Source: Halobacteriovoraceae bacterium
GTDB lineage: Bacteria > Bdellovibrionota > Bacteriovoracia > Bacteriovoracales > Bacteriovoracaceae
Assembly: GCA_002712005.1 (NCBI GenBank)
Contig: PASP01000001.1
Location: forward strand, 1-60,335
Reading direction: 5' to 3'
Length of the DNA stretch: 60,335 bases
How positions within the stretch are numbered: the first letter of the stretch is position 1; each line of letters begins with the position of its first letter. Of the stretch, positions 1 to 8,705 are shown one piece after another. A program made the translations under genes and the position numbers. A model generated the notes under the pieces. The model was not told where the DNA came from. It did not search any database and was given only the letters and a program-made list of their open reading frames with translations.

Positions 1-162
1 ACATTACTAACTTCTACTTTAGCTTCTGCTTTATGGATTGGATTTAGTTACGCCGAGATTTTAGTTCTGTCTAAAATGCCCGATTATCCTTCTCGTCTTT
101 TTCTGCTCCGAAGAGCAAAACTTTTACTGTATTCAAATGTCAAAGATCACTTCACAAAGTGA
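1..162 (+). CDS. C-terminal end of an unidentified membrane protein (5' end outside window)
   Basis: The first frame is open from base 1 to a TGA at 160-162, giving 53 residues with no start codon inside the window that is needed. The fragment has a hydrophobic stretch (residues about 7-24, rich in Leu, Ala, Ile and Val) followed by a basic, Arg/Lys-rich tail, as at the cytoplasmic end of an integral membrane protein. Codon use resembles the neighbouring genes. I do not recognise the family. A short 6-bp hairpin (150-164) spans the stop codon but has no T-run after it. The open frame could also be chance, because it is only 162 bases long. Confidence 0.45.
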   Translation, partial: TLLTSTLASALWIGFSYAEILVLSKMPDYPSRLFLLRRAKLLLYSNVKDHFTK

Positions 163-187
163 AGACCTAAAAAATCAGACTCGAGTT

Positions 188-263
188 TGGTGGAGATGAC
201 TGGGATCGAACCAGCGACCTTCTGAATGCAAATCAGACGCTCTCCCAACTGAGCTACACCCCC
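188..263 (-). tRNA. tRNA-Ala (anticodon TGC)
   Basis: Read on the minus strand, this is a 76-nt cloverleaf. The 7-bp acceptor stem pairs GGGGGTG with CATCTCC, using two G-T pairs. The D-loop contains AGTTGGGAGAGC, the anticodon loop TTTGCAT lies in a TCTGA/TCAGA stem, the T-loop is GGTTCGATCC, and CCA is encoded. The anticodon TGC reads GCA-type alanine codons. It stands alone: no 16S or 23S sequence flanks it on either side within the window. Confidence 0.97.
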
Positions 264-427
264 GTTTCCGGAGTCAGACAATTTCTGAGGTGAGGGGTAA
301 TCTATAGACTTAAGGGTTACCTGTCAACACTAAAAATAACTTTTTTGTAAAAAAAAATTTCTCGGCTAAAATAATCCCAGAAAGATGTAAAAAAATTATC
401 CGAAAACCTCGATTTAAAGGGCATTTC

Positions 428-1024
428 ATGAAGAAATTACTTAAACCATTTTTTTTAAACTTATTTTTTTTATTCCTAACTTTTCAATTAACCTCCTGCT
501 TTAAAGCAGAAGAAAAAGGAAAAGAGCAGGCTAAAGCTTCAGACCCAACACTAATTACAGCTGAATCATTAACGGTTAATAAGAATGGCCTCTCTCACGA
601 GTCTATAGTTATCAAAACTGTACATGGAAATATTGAATTTAAACTATATCCAAAGAAAGCTCCTAATACAGTTACAAGAATAATCAAACTAACAAACGAT
701 GGCTTCTACGACGGAATAAAGTTTCATCGAGTTGTCCCCAATTTTGTTATTCAAGCAGGTGATCCTTCGGGCACAGGAAGCGGTGGAAGTGGAAAGAAAT
801 TAAAAGCGGAATTTAACGATGCTCAACACATAAAGGGAACTGTTGCTATGGCAAGAACAAATGATCCTGATAGTGCAGACTCTCAGTTCTATATCGCTTT
901 AAATACTCTTCCTCATCTCGATGGAAAGTATACTGTTTTTGGTCAAGTTGTAGACGGCTTAGATATCATCAATAAAGTCAAACAAGGCGATGTAATTATA
1001 AGTATGGTTTTTAATAAAAACTAA
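428..1024 (+). CDS. Cyclophilin-type peptidyl-prolyl isomerase, lipoprotein
   Basis: The 198-residue protein begins with a lipoprotein signal peptide ending in LTSC (lipid-modified Cys about residue 24), so it should be anchored on the periplasmic side of a membrane. A charged linker precedes a cyclophilin domain from about residue 58. Hallmarks are FHRVVPNFVIQAGDPSGTGSGG (shown here only as the FHRV and QAGDP blocks), the MAR motif, DSQFYI and the LDGKYTVFGQV block. These contain the Arg, Phe, Met and Gln residues that shape the proline-binding pocket. The expected role is cis-trans isomerisation of prolyl bonds in exported proteins. The start is supported by AAAGGG six bases upstream. The gene is monocistronic and ends in a strong terminator. 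Confidence 0.95.
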   Translation: MKKLLKPFFLNLFFLFLTFQLTSCFKAEEKGKEQAKASDPTLITAESLTVNKNGLSHESIVIKTVHGNIEFKLYPKKAPNTVTRIIKLTNDGFYDGIKFHRVVPNFVIQAGDPSGTGSGGSGKKLKAEFNDAQHIKGTVAMARTNDPDSADSQFYIALNTLPHLDGKYTVFGQVVDGLDIINKVKQGDVIISMVFNKN

Positions 1025-1040
1025 TCATCAAAATTAATAA

Positions 1041-1073
1041 AAAAAAGGCAGATAAATTTCTGCCTTTTTTTTT
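1041..1073 (+). terminator. Rho-independent terminator after the cyclophilin gene
   Basis: An 11-bp stem, AAAAAAGGCAG with CTGCCTTTTTT, closes an 8-nt loop and runs straight into a T-tract, 17 bases after the stop codon of the cyclophilin gene. Confidence 0.93.
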
Positions 1074-1204
1074 GTATTTTAACATCACATTTTTTTATTA
1101 AAATTCTCTATTTGAATCTCTTCTTTTTTTATTTCATACAAAGTTTTAGTCTTTCATTTTCTAAAATTATTTTTTTCCATGAATGAAATTTTTAATTAAG
1201 TTTG

Positions 1205-1238
1205 CAAAAAAAAAGGCTTGTCCTAAAACAAGCCTTTT
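1205..1238 (-). terminator. Rho-independent terminator of the cytochrome oxidase operon
   Basis: The stem AAAAGGCTTG/CAAGCCTTTT closes an 8-nt loop. On the minus strand it is followed by about ten T residues, and it sits 30 bases beyond the stop of the last oxidase gene. The 130 bases between this and the cyclophilin terminator are very AT-rich and contain nothing I can identify. Confidence 0.92.
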
Positions 1239-1267
1239 CGATTTAAATGATTATGTTTTTTTTATAT

Positions 1268-1555
1268 TTATCTATAAAGAATTTCTAAAATTAAAACAGC
1301 TCCATAGATAAAGGCTGCAATCGGAATAGCGGCAATAAATCTTAACCAACCTTTTTCTTCATCTAAGTGCATATACCAATAAGCAACAGCAAGCGCTTTA
1401 CCGAGAGCTAAAACCGTTAAACTTACTGCCTTAAACATATAAGAAAAGCCACCTTCAGCAGCAAAGAGCTCAGCAATCGTCAGAACCCCAAGAAGAATAA
1501 AAACTAAGAAATATTTCTTTGCGTGGCTGTGGTATTCGTGAGTTTCTGTACTCAT
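1268..1555 (-). CDS. Cytochrome c oxidase subunit IV (small prokaryotic type)
   Basis: This 95-residue protein has three predicted membrane segments (about 14-32, 40-60 and 71-92) and the pattern of the small prokaryotic oxidase subunit IV family. That includes the conserved AVAYWYMHLDEEK block between helices two and three. It is the last gene of the oxidase operon and lies directly before the operon's terminator. Family members are accessory subunits that stabilise the heme-copper core and carry no cofactor. The assignment rests on topology, the YMHL motif and position in the operon. Confidence 0.88.
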   Translation of the reverse strand: MSTETHEYHSHAKKYFLVFILLGVLTIAELFAAEGGFSYMFKAVSLTVLALGKALAVAYWYMHLDEEKGWLRFIAAIPIAAFIYGAVLILEILYR

Positions 1556-1636
1556 TTTATAAACTCCTAATCATTAATTATATTTTTAAATCAACTTCTA
1601 GCTCTAAAAAGATTTTCATCTCTTTGGCCAAACTAT

Positions 1637-2329
1637 TCAATTGCTAACTGTATACTGTCTATTAACTAATAACCCTACATCAATCATCATTTTGTTCATG
1701 CCATCTGTATCAGTAGAATAATAGCCTCTTATCATTCCCTCTTCATCTACTAAAACAAGCTTCTCAGAATGAACAATGTCTAGAAGAGTCACTTTCTCAT
1801 CTCCAACGACTCCTTCAACCGCTTCTTTATCCCCCATTGGAACTTTAAAACCATCAATTAAGAGTGCTCTTAAATCGGAACGACTTCCTGTTAAAAACTT
1901 CCAAACATAGGGGTTAGCTTTATTTCTTCTCGCGTATTTATGTAAAACTTCGGGAGTATCATAATCGGGGTCAACGGAAATTGATAAGAGAGCGACTTTT
2001 TGACCTAAACCCTTCAATCTCTTTTGAGCAACTTTCATTCTCTCAATTAGACCAGGGCATGTTGTGGGACAAGAAGTAAACATGAAAGAAGCCATGTAGA
2101 TCTTGCCTTTTAAGTCGTTTGACCCAAATGGCTTCCCAAAGCTATTGGTGAGCTTAAATTCGGGCACAGAGTAGAGCTTAGGAAGCTCTGGAGGCAACTC
2201 TCTATTTATCGAGCGGTATATCGGGTAGGCAAAACCGAGTACGATAAAAATAACCCAGAAAAGCTTACTTTGAATAAGCTTTTCAAATTTACTTTCATCG
2301 CGAACGTATTTTACCGTTTCCGTAGTCAT
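1637..2329 (-). CDS. SCO1/SenC-type copper chaperone for cytochrome oxidase
   Basis: The 230-residue protein has an N-terminal membrane anchor (about 22-40) and a periplasmic thioredoxin-like domain. Its copper site is complete: Cys87 and Cys91 in SCPTTCPG, and the distal His187 in DIVHSEK. SCO proteins deliver copper to, or reduce the cysteines of, the CuA centre of oxidase subunit II, whose gene lies upstream in this operon. The stop of the preceding cytochrome c gene is only six bases from this start, so the two are very likely cotranscribed. This and the diheme cytochrome separate subunit III from subunit IV. Confidence 0.95.
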   Translation of the reverse strand: MTTETVKYVRDESKFEKLIQSKLFWVIFIVLGFAYPIYRSINRELPPELPKLYSVPEFKLTNSFGKPFGSNDLKGKIYMASFMFTSCPTTCPGLIERMKVAQKRLKGLGQKVALLSISVDPDYDTPEVLHKYARRNKANPYVWKFLTGSRSDLRALLIDGFKVPMGDKEAVEGVVGDEKVTLLDIVHSEKLVLVDEEGMIRGYYSTDTDGMNKMMIDVGLLVNRQYTVSN

Positions 2330-2335
2330 AAATTA

Positions 2336-3253
2336 CTATTTTTTGAGGTTAGAAAAGAATTCAGCTCTTTTCTTTGGACTCTTTCTATATTCCATTAAGC
2401 TTTGTACATAGTAGGCCAATGCCCAAATCTTATAATCTTCTTCAATCGTTTCTGACCAAGCTGGCATAGTTGTTCCACCAACACCAGCAAGAAGTCTTAA
2501 ATAGATATCTTCAACATTATTTCCACGTACGCTTCTTAGCTTGTGATATGTAAAATCTGGTGGACGAACTCCATAGCCATGCTCAGAAACTTGAGTTTTA
2601 AGTTGGAAAAATGTTTCATCCAGCTCTTCAACACCATCTCCAGTTAGCTCTCTACTCATTTGATCGAATTCACCTAAGCTGACATATCCCATGTGACAAG
2701 CCTGACAAGCGGCTTCTACGTGATAAACCTTACGGCCAGTTTCAATTGCTTGCTTACGTCTTGCAACAGTGTACGGGTCTTTAAATGTCGAGGAGTCAAA
2801 CTGCTTCCCGAGTTGCTTGTCTTTACCAATCCAAGTATCAGGAGCAAAAGTCTTAATATATTGCCATACAGCTTCCATTTGATCTTTCTTAAGATCCCAA
2901 GGAAGCATGGCCGTACCATTTAATCCGTGTTCAAGCGTTTTATAGATCGCTTCATCATGAGGAAGCTCTCCTGATATGACATCACCAAACTTGATGATTC
3001 CTAAAGTAAAGTTACGCGGGGGAACTTCTAGTCCTTTAGCTGCTACTCCATTCCCATCCCCATTAACTCCGTGACAGGCCATACAATACTCTTGGTAAAT
3101 TTGCTTACCCTTATTTAGAGTGTGGGCAGGTACGTATTTCCCACCGGCCATTACAACTCCTTCTCTGAAGTCTGATGGCTCACATCCCACAAGCATGGAA
3201 GTTATCGCTACGAAAGCAGCTAAATTGATTGAAAAACCAAAAAGTTTTTTCAT
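2336..3253 (-). CDS. Diheme cytochrome c lipoprotein of the oxidase operon
   Basis: This 305-residue lipoprotein (signal peptide ending LVGC) carries two c-type heme motifs, CMACH in the first third and CQACH in the middle. Each sits in a class I cytochrome c fold with later Met-containing segments (for example TAMLPW and TTMPAW) that can provide axial ligands. It probably relays electrons from the bc complex to the CuA site of subunit II, which itself lacks a fused cytochrome c domain. I chose the ATG at 3253 because GAGG lies six bases upstream. An in-frame ATG further upstream would add seven residues but has no ribosome-binding site and lengthens the signal peptide oddly. Confidence 0.92.
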   Translation of the reverse strand: MKKLFGFSINLAAFVAITSMLVGCEPSDFREGVVMAGGKYVPAHTLNKGKQIYQEYCMACHGVNGDGNGVAAKGLEVPPRNFTLGIIKFGDVISGELPHDEAIYKTLEHGLNGTAMLPWDLKKDQMEAVWQYIKTFAPDTWIGKDKQLGKQFDSSTFKDPYTVARRKQAIETGRKVYHVEAACQACHMGYVSLGEFDQMSRELTGDGVEELDETFFQLKTQVSEHGYGVRPPDFTYHKLRSVRGNNVEDIYLRLLAGVGGTTMPAWSETIEEDYKIWALAYYVQSLMEYRKSPKKRAEFFSNLKK

Positions 3254-3322
3254 AAGAATCCTCATTATCATCATTCAATTATAAACTATTAAAAATTAAA
3301 CTCTTCTTTTCCGGTCTATTGC

Positions 3323-3922
3323 TTAATACACAAATAGACTGAAATACATAATTACCCACACAATCCCAAGGAAGTGCCAGTACATTCCAATATTCTTTAG
3401 CCACAAAGAGGTGGATACCTCCTCTCTCTTATTACGAACACTTGGAATGAGACATAAAAGCGCAACAATACCGCCAACCACATGAGCTGCGTGAATCCAG
3501 GTAAAACCATAGATCATCGATGCAAAAACGCCAGAACCTACAAAAAGGCCATTCTTCTTGAGTGAAAACCACAGCCAAGACTGAACGGCCATAAAAACAA
3601 TCCCCAGTGCAAAAGTAAGCCAAAAATAAGCCTTAAATTTCTTACTATTTTTTTGAAGAAATGAACTTTCACTTAGGAAGTAAGTTAATGAGCTTAGTAA
3701 AATGAGAACTGTGCTTACAGTTGGTAAACCCAAGTCTACCCTTTGCATGCCCATGGGTGGCCAAACCTCTGAAGTGAAGCGATAGGCAAAGTAGCCTAAC
3801 ATTAAAGTGGCAAAAACCATCGCAAAAGAAACCATCACAATAGACATTGCAACAGATGAAGTAAGAGCTCTTCTTCTTACTTCAATCTTTTCTTCATTTA
3901 ATGTTAAATTGCCAGTAGCCAT
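3323..3922 (-). CDS. ctaE: Cytochrome c oxidase subunit III
   Basis: The 199-residue protein has five predicted membrane helices. It has the family pattern WIHAAHVVGG followed by a C-terminal YWHFLGIVWVIMY block, matching the shortened five-helix subunit III. It is a structural subunit that binds subunit I and helps proton uptake. I start it at the ATG at 3922, with AGGTTGAG upstream, rather than the TTG one codon before. It lies 23 bases after the subunit I stop. A second, divergent subunit III gene occurs about 39 kb away in the bc-complex operon. Confidence 0.95.
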   Translation of the reverse strand: MATGNLTLNEEKIEVRRRALTSSVAMSIVMVSFAMVFATLMLGYFAYRFTSEVWPPMGMQRVDLGLPTVSTVLILLSSLTYFLSESSFLQKNSKKFKAYFWLTFALGIVFMAVQSWLWFSLKKNGLFVGSGVFASMIYGFTWIHAAHVVGGIVALLCLIPSVRNKREEVSTSLWLKNIGMYWHFLGIVWVIMYFSLFVY

Positions 3923-3945
3923 CAAAACGTTCTCAACCTTTAGTA

Positions 3946-5673
3946 CTAAACAAGTTCTTCTGTTTGATACTGGAAATCTCTTCCATCTGTTAAATTAGGG
4001 TTCCCATACTCATGAGGTCCACATTTAACAACGGGGATATCTTTAAAGTTGTAGTGAGGAGCTGGAGATGGAATCGTCCATTCTAATGTTCCAACTTCCC
4101 AAGGATTAGCCGTAGCTTTCTCTTTTTTGAAGAAGACGGCATGTACAAAGTTGACCACAAAGATAATTTGAGAAAGTCCCATAATTATCGCAGACCAAGT
4201 AGTAAACGTATTGAGAGGAATTAGCTTTTGAGTAAACTCATAGATAAATGGGTTGTAAATTCTTCTGTGCATCCCACCATATCCAACAAGCATCATTCCA
4301 AAAAATACACCATTTAGACCCATCATTGTGATCCAGAAGTGTACCTTACCCCAGAATTCATTAAGCATCGTTCCGAACATTTTCGGCATCCAGAAATAAA
4401 CAGCAGCAAATCCACCAAGAAGAACTGAAGCAGCCATTGTGTAATGGAAGTGCCCTACTACAAAGTAAGTATCATGGAGATAGAGGTCAGTTGTTACAGT
4501 TGCCAAATAAAGACCTGTAAGACCACCAAGACCAAATACGAATACTACTCCTAGAGAGAAAAGCATTGGAGTATGGAAACGGATAGATCCTTTCCAGATT
4601 GTTCCTAGCCAGTTAGCAAAGAAAATTGCAGAAGGAATAGAAATCGTCATCGTAAGAGTCATAAATGTTTGAGTCAGAAGCGGAGACATCTGAGTCGTGA
4701 ACATGTGGTGACCGTATACAACGGTTGAAAGGATCGTAATCGCAGTCATGGAAAGTGCTGTTGCACGTGAAGCGAAAGCTGGCTTTCTTGCAAAGAATGA
4801 AAGAAGGTCAGATACAATCCCCCATGCAGGAAGAATAAGAATATAAACTTCTGGGTGACCAAAGATCCAAAAAACGTGTTGAAAAAGAATAGGATCACCA
4901 GTTCCTGTTGTAGCAGCGGCTCCAGCAAGGAAGAAAGTTGTTCCAAATACACGGTCAAAAATGAGAAGCATTACACCTGAACCAAGAACTGGAAGGAAGA
5001 TAGCGTTTAAAACAGCTGTCAATCCAAGTCCCCAGATTGTTAGAGGCATATCAAAGTATCCCATTCCAGGTGCTCTAAGAGTAATAATCGTAGTGATGTA
5101 GTTAACAGCACCCATGATTGAAGAAACCCCAAGAACAAAGATCGCTAGTGACCAAAAGGTCTGACCAACACCAGGAGAACCAATAAGTGTCGATAGAGTT
5201 GGATAAGAAGTCCAACCACCGGCTGCAGCCCCAAGTGGAGTGAAAAGTGATCCAAGTAGAATGATCCCTGATAGAGCTGCGATGTGGAAACTCAACATAT
5301 TAAGAAGAGGAAAGGCCATATCACGGGCACCGATCATAAGTGGAATACAGAAGTTACCAAAAGCTCCAATTAAAATAGGAGTAATGGCATAGAAAATCAT
5401 AATCGTACCATGCATAGTAAAGAGCATGGCATAAGTATCCGGTGGAACCGCTCCCCCACTTTCAGGGAAGAGAAATTGGCCAATCACTGGAAAAGGCTGT
5501 CCAGGGAAAGCCAGAGTCCAACGGATCATAAGGGCCATCAGTCCCCCTACGAATAGAAAAAAGATTCCGTACCAAAGAAATTGTTTTCCAATAACCTTAT
5601 GATCGTAAGAAAAAATATACTTCGATAGAAAGGTTGTTGGTTTTGGGTGGATGTGCTGTTCATAAAAAGCCAT
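3946..5673 (-). CDS. ctaD: Cytochrome c oxidase subunit I (aa3-type, family A)
   Basis: The 575-residue catalytic subunit has twelve or more membrane helices and all metal ligands: His88 and His410 for heme a, His408 for heme a3, and His273, His322 and His323 for CuB. Tyr277 sits in GHPEVYI, the cross-linked tyrosine. Glu275 in the same motif marks the A1 type, whose D-channel ends at this glutamate. It reduces oxygen to water and pumps protons across the inner membrane. It is preceded by subunit II (28-base gap) and followed by subunit III. The length is normal for the family. Confidence 0.98.
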   Translation of the reverse strand: MAFYEQHIHPKPTTFLSKYIFSYDHKVIGKQFLWYGIFFLFVGGLMALMIRWTLAFPGQPFPVIGQFLFPESGGAVPPDTYAMLFTMHGTIMIFYAITPILIGAFGNFCIPLMIGARDMAFPLLNMLSFHIAALSGIILLGSLFTPLGAAAGGWTSYPTLSTLIGSPGVGQTFWSLAIFVLGVSSIMGAVNYITTIITLRAPGMGYFDMPLTIWGLGLTAVLNAIFLPVLGSGVMLLIFDRVFGTTFFLAGAAATTGTGDPILFQHVFWIFGHPEVYILILPAWGIVSDLLSFFARKPAFASRATALSMTAITILSTVVYGHHMFTTQMSPLLTQTFMTLTMTISIPSAIFFANWLGTIWKGSIRFHTPMLFSLGVVFVFGLGGLTGLYLATVTTDLYLHDTYFVVGHFHYTMAASVLLGGFAAVYFWMPKMFGTMLNEFWGKVHFWITMMGLNGVFFGMMLVGYGGMHRRIYNPFIYEFTQKLIPLNTFTTWSAIIMGLSQIIFVVNFVHAVFFKKEKATANPWEVGTLEWTIPSPAPHYNFKDIPVVKCGPHEYGNPNLTDGRDFQYQTEELV

Positions 5674-5701
5674 CGCTATATCTCCTAAACTAATTTATTA
5701 A

Positions 5702-6556
5702 CTATTTTGCCATTCCAACTTTTTTTGAAGAAGTGTTTCCACTAGGAATCCACTTCCATCCCCAGAACTGATCAGCTCTTGGAGCAAGTTCTTCATCTTC
5801 AGGATCACTTAAGTAAACCTTCGGAAGACTGGCCATCCAGGTGTTAAAGTCTTCATCACTATATACTGTGAGCCTTGCCGCCATTCTATAGTGATAAGTT
5901 CCACACATTTCTGCACAGGCAATGTCGTACTCTCCAGCTTTTGTGAACTGAATCCACATACGAGTAATCCTACCTGGGATAGCATCCACTTTTCTTCTTG
6001 CATTTGGAAAATAAAGGGCGTGAATTACATCTTTAGACATAATTTGAAAGACAACTTTCTTATCTACAGGGATTCTTAGGTCGTTAAGAGTAACGATATC
6101 ATCCTCTGTATTAAAGACATTATCTGGTCCAGGAAGACGGAAGTTCCAAGCCCATTGTTGAGCAAGAACCTGTACACGAAAAACGTCATCTTCTGATTCA
6201 TCTGGCCAGTTTACAAATACACCCATGTAGTCATTATTAGACATACGAGTAATATTCATATCGATACCAATGAAAACGGCAACCCCTATAATTGTAGCAA
6301 CAATGATGTTGATACGCTTATTACCATAAGTGTAATAAGGCTTAGGATGGCGCTTTTGATGATAAAGAAATGAAAAGCCAAATAGACCCACACATACCAG
6401 AATAAAAAAGAAAATATTCAAGGCCGTTGTATAGTCGAAAAGCCAATCAATGAGATGTCCATTTACTGAAATATCTTCAGGTGGAGCAATCATGTCGAAG
6501 AAGCCCATTTGTTGAGCTGTATCTGCTACCTTAGCAGCGGTGTTCGTATTACCCAT
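5702..6556 (-). CDS. ctaC: Cytochrome c oxidase subunit II (CuA)
   Basis: The 284-residue subunit has two membrane hairpin helices (about 44-64 and 82-100) and a periplasmic cupredoxin domain. The complete CuA site is His179, Cys214, Cys218, His222 and Met225 in the CAEMCGTYHYRM block. The aromatic entry site for electrons appears as QQWAWNF. There is no fused cytochrome c domain, which fits a separate diheme cytochrome encoded downstream. It accepts electrons from cytochrome c for subunit I. The start has AGGGA upstream. The 140-base gap before it, after the ctaA-ctaB stop, may hold an internal promoter, but I see no convincing one. Confidence 0.97.
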   Translation of the reverse strand: MGNTNTAAKVADTAQQMGFFDMIAPPEDISVNGHLIDWLFDYTTALNIFFFILVCVGLFGFSFLYHQKRHPKPYYTYGNKRINIIVATIIGVAVFIGIDMNITRMSNNDYMGVFVNWPDESEDDVFRVQVLAQQWAWNFRLPGPDNVFNTEDDIVTLNDLRIPVDKKVVFQIMSKDVIHALYFPNARRKVDAIPGRITRMWIQFTKAGEYDIACAEMCGTYHYRMAARLTVYSDEDFNTWMASLPKVYLSDPEDEELAPRADQFWGWKWIPSGNTSSKKVGMAK

Positions 6557-6696
6557 GGTCTTTTTCCCTTAAAAAATAAGAGGTTTAAAAATTAAAAATT
6601 TATAGAAATCGCTAAGCAGTTTACAGGGAATTACACCAATTTACCAGAATATAGCAAGCATAGAGTCGCAATTCTTTTAGATTTAACTTAATCAAT

Positions 6697-8499
6697 TTAG
6701 CTAAGATAAATCATGCCTCCCAATAGCAGTGGAAGATAGATAATCGATCCCAAGAAATAGATTCTTGCCCAGCGTCTCAATAATTCCTCGTTGGCCACTG
6801 AAACAAATAAAATTCTTAGGGCCAATAGTGAAAATAGACCATTGAGAAATAGAGAAAAATAACCATAGCGATCGGTTACACCCAAGTCATAGAGCCAAGG
6901 ATAGAGAGAAACAAAAGCCAAAACAAGAGTTAAAAGAAAGATCCCCCACTTCGTTAATTCTTTCCCAAAAGAATTTGGGTAAATCTTAATTTTAGCTTTT
7001 CCATAGTCTTCAGCCAGATAAATCGAAATGGCCAAGAAATGAGGGAGTTGCCACACAAAGAGAATCCAAAAGAGTGCCCAGGCCATCTGGTCCATATGCC
7101 CAGTCACTATAGTCCAACCCATAACCGGTGGAATTGCACCAGGAATAGCACCGACATAGAGAGCAATCACACTCTTTTGTTTAAGAGGTGTATAGGCAAA
7201 GAGATAAAGAAACGCCGCAACAAAACCTAGTATTGCAGTCGTAAGGTTCGTAAAGTAGGCCAATCCAACAAGAGAAAAGCCCATTAAGCCCACACTAAAA
7301 ATAAATGCCGTTGAAGGTTTCATTCGGCCAGAGGGAAGAGCTCTATTTTTTGTGCGGTCCATAAAAGCATCGACCTCTTTTTCCATATAGCAATTATAGG
7401 CAGCGGCTCCCATCACCAGAAGAAAGGTTAAACCAAAGCCTATTAGGCCTTCAAAAAAATTAATCGACCTAGGAGCAAGAATGATGCCTACAAAAACCGT
7501 GGCCATCACTAAGCTTCCTAAACGCGGCTTAGTTAGTTCAAATAAGTCTCTCCACATGGATATGGAATGATCTCCCAAGGAAACTTTTTCTAATTTTCTT
7601 AATCTTAAATACAACCTTAAGGCGATTCCAAACGATAGTATCCCCAGCCCGTTATGGGCCATAACTAAGGGTTTATACAATTCAAAATGAATCAGAGCCG
7701 CTCCACTTATCCAATAGAATAGAACACTAAGTGCTAATAATAGAGCACCAATTCGGTACTTAGATCCACTTGAGAAGGCATGAAAGAGCTTAAAGCTCCA
7801 CGCCAGTCCAAAAACTGATGAAAGAAAGACCATTATTCTATAGAACATATGAACTTGGGCAGGAGCTAAGCGAGGCCATAAAGAATATTGACCTTCAGAA
7901 AAACATTGAATGAGGGAGGAGTTTCCTAATCCACACGAGCCTAGAGCACCAGAATGCCTAAGAAGAGATCCGAGCCCAAGTGATATCAAAAAGAAAAAAA
8001 GAAGGAGTCCCAAACCATCCGAAAGATAGAGATACCATTTGTTACTATAATCATTTTCATTTAAATGATTATTATCAGGGGCTTGAGTCAATCTATAGTC
8101 CAGATAAATAAGTGTACTTAGAAAGAAGAGAGACAAAATAAAGTGGCTGGTATTCACAATCATGGGGAGTTCATATTGAGAAGATAGACCTCCCATCAAT
8201 CCCTGAAGTCCCACTAAGAATAAACTAAAGAAGGAGAGCTCTGCTAAATGAGACCCCTCAGACTCCTTTGATAGAGTGACCTTGAAGGCCAATATCATGG
8301 TAAATAATCCAACAATAAGACCGAAAGCCCTGTGGATGAAATTGATGCCCAAGAGACTCACAGGATTCTGAACTCCGTAACACAGGGGCCAACTTTTACA
8401 AACTAATGAATCTCCATAGTTATGTACGGCCACTCCTAAAAGAAGCATGGTGAAAGTCAGTAAAATGGTTAGAAGGCCAACCGTTCTTGTGCGCATCAT
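6697..8499 (-). CDS. Heme A synthase - heme O synthase fusion (CtaA-CtaB)
   Basis: One 600-residue open frame carries two enzymes of heme A synthesis. Residues 1-300 are CtaA-like, with four conserved heme-ligand histidines (His56, His119, His217, His282) and the loop cysteine pair Cys34/Cys40, plus Cys189/Cys199. Residues about 313-600 are a UbiA-type prenyltransferase like CtaB, with Asn369, Asp377 and Asp381 in the metal-diphosphate motif followed by RTKNR. CtaB farnesylates heme B to heme O, and CtaA oxidises it to heme A, the cofactor of the adjacent oxidase. The order in the protein is the reverse of the reaction order. No frameshift or internal stop separates the halves. Two adjacent ATG codons are possible starts. 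Confidence 0.95.
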   Translation of the reverse strand: MMRTRTVGLLTILLTFTMLLLGVAVHNYGDSLVCKSWPLCYGVQNPVSLLGINFIHRAFGLIVGLFTMILAFKVTLSKESEGSHLAELSFFSLFLVGLQGLMGGLSSQYELPMIVNTSHFILSLFFLSTLIYLDYRLTQAPDNNHLNENDYSNKWYLYLSDGLGLLLFFFLISLGLGSLLRHSGALGSCGLGNSSLIQCFSEGQYSLWPRLAPAQVHMFYRIMVFLSSVFGLAWSFKLFHAFSSGSKYRIGALLLALSVLFYWISGAALIHFELYKPLVMAHNGLGILSFGIALRLYLRLRKLEKVSLGDHSISMWRDLFELTKPRLGSLVMATVFVGIILAPRSINFFEGLIGFGLTFLLVMGAAAYNCYMEKEVDAFMDRTKNRALPSGRMKPSTAFIFSVGLMGFSLVGLAYFTNLTTAILGFVAAFLYLFAYTPLKQKSVIALYVGAIPGAIPPVMGWTIVTGHMDQMAWALFWILFVWQLPHFLAISIYLAEDYGKAKIKIYPNSFGKELTKWGIFLLTLVLAFVSLYPWLYDLGVTDRYGYFSLFLNGLFSLLALRILFVSVANEELLRRWARIYFLGSIIYLPLLLGGMIYLS

Positions 8500-8586
8500 A
8501 TCTACAAAATCGTCCTACTGTGGGATTCTTTCTATGGAAATATCAAAATGAAAACTATACCCTTTCCGCACAATATTTTAGTGAAG

Positions 8587-8605
8587 CCCATTTGCATGAA
8601 ATGGG
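8587..8605. promoter_or_regulatory. Inverted repeat in the divergent ctaAB / kynA promoter region
   Basis: CCCATTT and AAATGGG are perfect 7-bp arms around GCATG. The repeat lies in the 206-base gap between the divergent oxidase-assembly and tryptophan-dioxygenase genes, about 100 bases from either start codon. It could be an operator for either gene. No cognate regulator is recognisable, and a chance palindrome is possible. Confidence 0.35.
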
Positions 8606-8705
8606 ACATACTGTGAATATTGAGCTTGCGGGCAATATATATACACAGGGTTATGGCATATCGCAATGATAATCACTTCGCGGTGAACATCAGGGAGAAA
8701 AGACA

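Noticed and set aside
150-164. Short hairpin CTTCAC-AAA-GTGAAG near the left edge as a terminator
   Set aside because: Only six base pairs and no T-run follows; it overlaps the end of a possible coding frame.
188-263. Possibility that the alanine tRNA marks an rRNA operon spacer
   Set aside because: Neither the upstream side (a protein gene from 428) nor the downstream side to base 1 resembles 16S or 23S rRNA.
4746-4958. Antisense-frame open reading stretch within oxidase subunit I
   Set aside because: It shares bases with the conserved CuB region of subunit I in another frame and resembles no protein; a shadow of the real gene.
8665-8675. AATGATAATCA, a partial Fur-box core before kynA
   Set aside because: Eleven core bases match but the flanks do not (about 12/19), and iron control of tryptophan dioxygenase has no other support here.
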